From: Streptomyces violaceoruber
GTDB lineage: Bacteria > Actinomycetota > Actinomycetes > Streptomycetales > Streptomycetaceae
NCBI GenBank assembly: GCA_000720805.1
Contig: JODI01000163.1
Location: forward strand, 1 to 9,139
DNA length: 9,139 nucleotides
Reading direction: 5' to 3'
The notes under the pieces were generated by a model, which worked only from the letters and a program-made list of their open reading frames with translations, was not told the DNA's origin and ran no database searches. The position numbers and the translations under genes are program-made. Each line of letters starts with the position of its first letter. The stretch's first letter is position 1. This document shows, one piece after another, positions 6,731-9,139 of this stretch.

Positions 6731-6750
6731 GGCCCAGCGAACGCCGGGCC
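6731..6750. terminator. Hairpin between convergent phosphatase and MFS genes
   Basis: The convergent genes are only 34 bp apart. GGCCC (6731-6735) pairs with GGGCC (6746-6750), with GC pairs inside around a small loop. A second overlapping option pairs CAGGC (6762-6766) with GCCTG (6771-6775) at the very 3' end of the MFS gene. Either could end transcription from both sides. There is no T-tract. Confidence 0.45.
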
Positions 6751-6760
6751 CCCAGGTACC

Positions 6761-8050
6761 TCAGGCGTGCGCCTGGGTCTGCCCGGCCGTGGCCGGACCG
6801 CCCTGCGCCACCACCCGGCTCTTCGCCCGCCACGGCTGATCCTGCACGGCCGTCAGCTGCCGCCCCAACCGCACCGCCAGATACGTGATCGCCAGCGAGA
6901 ACAGCAGGAACGTCACGACGTACGCCGTATGCAGCGAGGCCGCCATGGGCCCGCCCACCGCCGGGCCGACGGCCAGCGCGAGCTGCTTCACCAGGGCAAA
7001 GGCCGAGTTGTACTGCCCGGCCATCCCCTCCGGCGCCAGATCGGCGACCAGCGGAGCGACCGTCGGCGACAGCATCGCCTCACCCAGCCCGAACAGCGCG
7101 TACGTCGACACGAACGCGGCCGTCGCCATCTCCCGGCTGCCGTGCCCGAGCCCGGCGTACCCGGCCGCGACCCAGGCCACGGTCCAGATCAGACCCACGG
7201 CCGCGATCACCCGCGACCGCCGGCGCCGCTCGACGAACCGCAGCACGGCGAACTGCGCGACCACGATCATCGCGGTGTTGGCGGCCAGCGCCGTCCCCAG
7301 CGCGGACGTCGAGATTCCGGCGGCCTCGACGCCGTACGCACTCAGCCCGGACTCGAACTGTCCGTAGCAGGCGAAGAACAGCACGAACCCCAGCACGCAC
7401 AGCTGCACCATGGCCCGATTCCCGAGCAGCTGCTTCCAGCTGCCCCGGGCGGACGGCCGCGGAGCGTCCGCGACACGCGGCGAGTGCGGCATCCGCACCG
7501 TCGCCATCACCACGGCCAGCAGCAGGAACACGGCCGCCTCGATGGCGAACAGCAAGGTGAACGAGGAGACGCGGGTGGTGTCGACGAGCCGACCGCCGAT
7601 GAGCCCGCCCACCCCGAGCCCGAGGTTCTGCAGGAAGAACTGCAGGGCAAACGCACGCGAGCGCATGTCGGCGGTGGAGCAGTCCACGATCATCGTCGCC
7701 AGCGCCGGCTGCATCACGGCCTGCCCCGCCCCGAGCGCCGCCGCCGACAGCAACACCGTCGTCGCGCTGCCCGCCAGCCCCAGACCCAGCGCCCCCAGTG
7801 CGGCGGTGACCAGGGCGGCGAGCAACACCGGCAACGGGCCGCGCCGCACGATCGCGCGGCCGGCGAACGGCAGCACGATCAGCGCTGCCACAGCGAAGAC
7901 GGCGAGGACGAGCCCCGCCGTCACGGCTCCCAGCTCCCGCACCCGCGCCACATAGACGTACAGGTACGGGACGGTGAAGCCGAGCCCGAACGCGCTGAGT
8001 GCGTTGCCCACGTGGATCCGGCGCATCGCTGCGCCCATCGCCCTGGTCAC
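6761..8050 (-). CDS. MFS multidrug efflux transporter (SCO4121 type)
   Basis: This is a 12-helix Major Facilitator Superfamily exporter of 429 residues, expelling drugs from the cell by proton antiport. Helix 1 is near residues 14-36 (GNALSAFGLGFTVPYLYVYV). The motif A-like loop FAGRAIVRRGPLP lies at 62-74, between helices 2 and 3. Six helices precede a basic, Pro-rich cytosolic loop (about 187-212), and six follow; the C-terminal tail is hydrophilic. I placed the start at GTG 8050 because GAGAGG stands five bases upstream. GTG 8056, two codons earlier, would directly abut that SD. It is divergent from marR across an operator-like region. In S. coelicolor the SCO4121/SCO4122 pair is reported, as I recall it, to be a multidrug pump activated by its MarR neighbour in response to drugs. 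The actual substrate range cannot be read from the sequence. Confidence 0.9.
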   Translation of the reverse strand: MTRAMGAAMRRIHVGNALSAFGLGFTVPYLYVYVARVRELGAVTAGLVLAVFAVAALIVLPFAGRAIVRRGPLPVLLAALVTAALGALGLGLAGSATTVLLSAAALGAGQAVMQPALATMIVDCSTADMRSRAFALQFFLQNLGLGVGGLIGGRLVDTTRVSSFTLLFAIEAAVFLLLAVVMATVRMPHSPRVADAPRPSARGSWKQLLGNRAMVQLCVLGFVLFFACYGQFESGLSAYGVEAAGISTSALGTALAANTAMIVVAQFAVLRFVERRRRSRVIAAVGLIWTVAWVAAGYAGLGHGSREMATAAFVSTYALFGLGEAMLSPTVAPLVADLAPEGMAGQYNSAFALVKQLALAVGPAVGGPMAASLHTAYVVTFLLFSLAITYLAVRLGRQLTAVQDQPWRAKSRVVAQGGPATAGQTQAHA

Positions 8051-8181
8051 GTTCACCTCTCTCAGGTAGTAGGTGAGTCCTCGCGCTCTTAGTGGTGAAG
8101 ACTTCGAACCTAAAGTTAGAAGCTAAACAGTACATCTCGAAGAACTTCAACGCCAAGCAAGCCCATGCGATACTTGCGCCC
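8051..8181. promoter_or_regulatory. MFS-marR divergent operator/promoter region
   Basis: This 131-bp spacer is clearly AT-richer than its surroundings. An imperfect palindrome has arms CTTCGAAC (8102-8109) and GTTAGAAG (8115-8122), seven of eight matching, separated by CTAAA. Overlapping it, CTAA (8110-8113), TTAG (8116-8119) and CTAA (8123-8126) alternate in orientation. These are good MarR dimer sites. A further GAAG-AA-CTTC repeat lies at 8140-8149. A weak minus-strand pair, TTTAGG, 17 bp, TAAGAG, could be the MFS promoter and would lie over the palindrome. Confidence 0.6.
8146..8174 (+). promoter_or_regulatory. Putative marR promoter giving a leaderless mRNA
   Basis: GATACT (8169-8174) is a fair -10, with TTCAAC (8146-8151) 17 bp upstream as a weak -35. 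The expected transcription start falls at about 8181-8182, on the marR ATG itself. No SD precedes that ATG, which supports leaderless translation. Confidence 0.45.
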
Positions 8182-8733
8182 ATGGGTGACACCCCCGGCA
8201 CGCTCGGCGAACCGACTCTCGAAGAGCAGATCGCGGCCTATCAGCGCGAGTTCCAGGACCTCGACCCCCAGGTCGAGAAGATCGTCTCGGCGATCTCCCG
8301 GCTGAACCGCCGGATGAACGTCGCCTACGGCCGCCAGACCTCCGCCCTCGGCATCAGCAACGCGGAGTGGGAGGTCCTCAAGGCCCTCGTCCTCTCCGGC
8401 GCTCCCTACCGCCTGGGCCCCAGCGACCTCGCGAAGCGGCTCGGCCTGACGCCGGCCGCGATGACCCACCGGATCGACCGCATGGTCACCGAAGGTCTGG
8501 TCACCAGAGAGCGGGACGAGTCCAACCGCGTCCGCGTGATCGTCGAGCTGACCGCGGAGGGCCGCGAGAAGTGGCTGGAGGCGATGCGCCTTGCCACGGT
8601 CTTCGAGGAGGACCTGCTCCAGGACGTCACCCAGGACGAGCGCACGGCCCTCGGCGAGGTCCTCACCCGCCTCCTCCGCAGGGTCGAGCACGCCCAGCCG
8701 GACGCCGGCGGTCGACTGACAGACCTTGACTGA
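8182..8733 (+). CDS. MarR-family transcriptional regulator (SCO4122 type)
   Basis: From ATG 8182 the product has 183 residues. A MarR winged helix-turn-helix spans about 60-128: HTH at 79-106 (GPSDLAKRLGLTPAAMTHRI, then RMVTEGLV) and the wing at 107-125 (TRERDESNRVRVIVELT). Long N- and C-terminal helices (30-52 and 132-171) form the dimer interface. The frame is open upstream to GTG 8092, but that start would put coding sequence over the palindromic operator, so ATG 8182 is preferred. MarR dimers normally sense small lipophilic ligands and bind the divergent promoter of an efflux gene; here the neighbour is the MFS exporter. Its S. coelicolor counterpart is recalled as an activator of SCO4121 rather than a simple repressor. 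The last codons lie in a 10-bp tandem repeat, so the C-terminus (GRLTDLD) may vary between strains. Confidence 0.9.
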   Translation: MGDTPGTLGEPTLEEQIAAYQREFQDLDPQVEKIVSAISRLNRRMNVAYGRQTSALGISNAEWEVLKALVLSGAPYRLGPSDLAKRLGLTPAAMTHRIDRMVTEGLVTRERDESNRVRVIVELTAEGREKWLEAMRLATVFEEDLLQDVTQDERTALGEVLTRLLRRVEHAQPDAGGRLTDLD

Positions 8734-8762
8734 CCTTTACTGACCTGGGCTGACCTGGGCTG
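8730..8762 (+). repeat. 10-bp tandem repeat across the marR stop codon
   Basis: CTGACCTTTA (8730-8739), CTGACCTGGG (8740-8749) and CTGACCTGGG (8750-8759) are followed by a partial CTGA, and the upstream AGACCTTGA resembles a decayed unit. The marR TGA (8731-8733) lies in the first unit. The 10-bp period is close to one helical turn. Confidence 0.7.
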
Positions 8763-8807
8763 ATGCCGACACGGCCGGTCGCACGAAAAGATCTTGACAG
8801 GGGTCAC

Positions 8808-8836
8808 TTGACAGCCCCCTGCCGGATCCGTAGAGT
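8808..8836 (+). promoter_or_regulatory. Putative rrn promoter, distal (first)
   Basis: TTGACA (8808-8813), a 17-bp spacer and TAGAGT (8831-8836) make a near-consensus vegetative (HrdB-type) promoter, with transcription expected to start near 8843. A second TTGACA stands at 8794-8799, 14 bp upstream, in the repeated word CTTGACAG; it has no -10 of its own. Confidence 0.7.
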
Positions 8837-8928
8837 TCTTCGGGTTGCCGCGGAGCCGTAACGGTTCTTCGACAGCGCCTCCGCCGCACGAGCGGCACAC
8901 AAACCACCAGCACAATCTCCCAACGGGG

Positions 8929-8953
8929 TCGAATTTGGCATGCCCGAATTCGA
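8929..8953. repeat. AT-rich hairpin in the rrn leader region
   Basis: TCGAATTTGG (8929-8938) can pair with CCGAATTCGA (8944-8953) over ten positions, nine Watson-Crick and one T-G wobble, around a five-base loop CATGC. It is followed by a second GAATTC, making a 12-bp palindrome GAATTCGAATTC at 8946-8957. It lies between the first and second putative rrn promoters. Confidence 0.55.
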
Positions 8954-8990
8954 ATTCCCTTTGGGTCCGGCTCGGGCCACGAACCTCGAT

Positions 8991-9020
8991 TTGGGGCTCG
9001 CCGGGAGAATCCGCTAAGGT
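8991..9020 (+). promoter_or_regulatory. Putative rrn promoter (second)
   Basis: TTGGGG (8991-8996), an 18-bp spacer and TAAGGT (9015-9020) fit a vegetative promoter. The -10 context CCGCTAAGGTTTG is familiar from Streptomyces rrn promoters. The -35 matches TTGACA only in its first three bases. Confidence 0.55.
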
Positions 9021-9063
9021 TTGAGACGTCGGAACGGCCCAACGGCCGCGAGGACAAACCCGG

Positions 9064-9101
9064 TTGACTGGGAGTCGGACACCGAGAGGTTCTGATAAAG
9101 T
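9064..9101 (+). promoter_or_regulatory. Putative rrn promoter (third), extended -10 type
   Basis: TAAAGT (9096-9101) is preceded by TGA at 9093-9095, giving an extended -10. The only good -35 word, TTGACT (9064-9069), is 26 bp upstream, too far for normal spacing. Transcription would start near 9108. Confidence 0.45.
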
Positions 9102-9139
9102 CAACACCGCCGGAAGGCCGAGAGGCCGGAAAGCAGCCC

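Larger units (their letters stand above)
8734..9139 (+). promoter_or_regulatory. Probable ribosomal RNA operon promoter and leader region
   Basis: No gene is seen in these 406 bp. The sequence resembles Streptomyces rrn upstream regions as I recall them: several promoters in series and words such as CCGCTAAGGTTTG, GACGTCGGAACGGCC, CGGTTGACT and TCTGATAAAGTC, followed by CCGCCGGAAGGCC. The 16S rRNA gene itself would begin beyond the right edge, so the identity is an inference. Small hairpins lie at 8856-8864 (CCGT-A-ACGG) and 8883-8896 (GCCGC-ACGA-GCGGC). Minus-strand open frames here are low-complexity shadows. Confidence 0.7.

Noticed and set aside
6452..8092. 546-residue plus-strand frame opposite the MFS gene
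   Set aside because: Low-complexity His/Arg/Gln-rich shadow of a 12-helix transporter on the minus strand.
8406..9107. Minus-strand frames across the end of marR and the rrn region
   Set aside because: No domain, antisense to marR and to recognisable promoter elements.

Overview
The window is very GC-rich, with strong third-position GC in the real genes, GTG starts and characteristic gene families. Together these point to a Streptomyces (actinomycete) chromosome. The gene order matches, from memory and without a search, the S. coelicolor block SCO4117-SCO4122: a membrane-anchored ECF sigma factor, the TetR regulator AtrA, a type II NADH dehydrogenase, a PAS/SpoIIE phosphatase, an MFS efflux pump and its MarR regulator. 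The right end adds what looks like the promoter region of a ribosomal RNA operon, but no mature rRNA is present.

Layout. Bases 3-1406 (minus) hold a long ECF sigma factor with a fused zinc-finger anti-sigma-like region and one or two membrane segments; its 3' end lies outside the window. Bases 1407-2269 have no convincing large gene. They contain a possible small ORF just upstream of the sigma gene and, at about 1861-2243, a degenerate tandem array with a period near 31 bp that has not been recognised as any named element. Bases 2270-3061 (minus) are the TetR-family regulator (probable atrA). A 319-bp divergent spacer with two strong inverted repeats separates it from ndh (3381-4817, plus). 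After a 220-bp gap comes the PAS-PP2C-HATPase regulator (5038-6726, plus). It converges on the MFS exporter (6761-8050, minus) across only 34 bp, which contain a hairpin. The exporter and the marR gene (8182-8733, plus) are divergent over an unusually AT-rich operator/promoter region. Bases 8734-9139 hold a short 10-bp tandem repeat and at least three putative rrn promoters.

How the parts may work together. The window is dominated by regulation and membrane-linked stress and respiration functions: a sigma factor with its own tethered inhibitor-like domain, a pleiotropic TetR regulator of antibiotic production and development, a non-proton-pumping respiratory dehydrogenase, a phosphatase/kinase of the partner-switching type, and a drug-responsive efflux pair. 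The MarR/MFS pair is the only clear functional unit visible; the other genes appear to be separate transcription units. The less expected observations are the non-coding 31-bp array, the alternating CTAA/TTAG motif and probable leaderless start at marR, and the inverted repeats in the rrn leader region.
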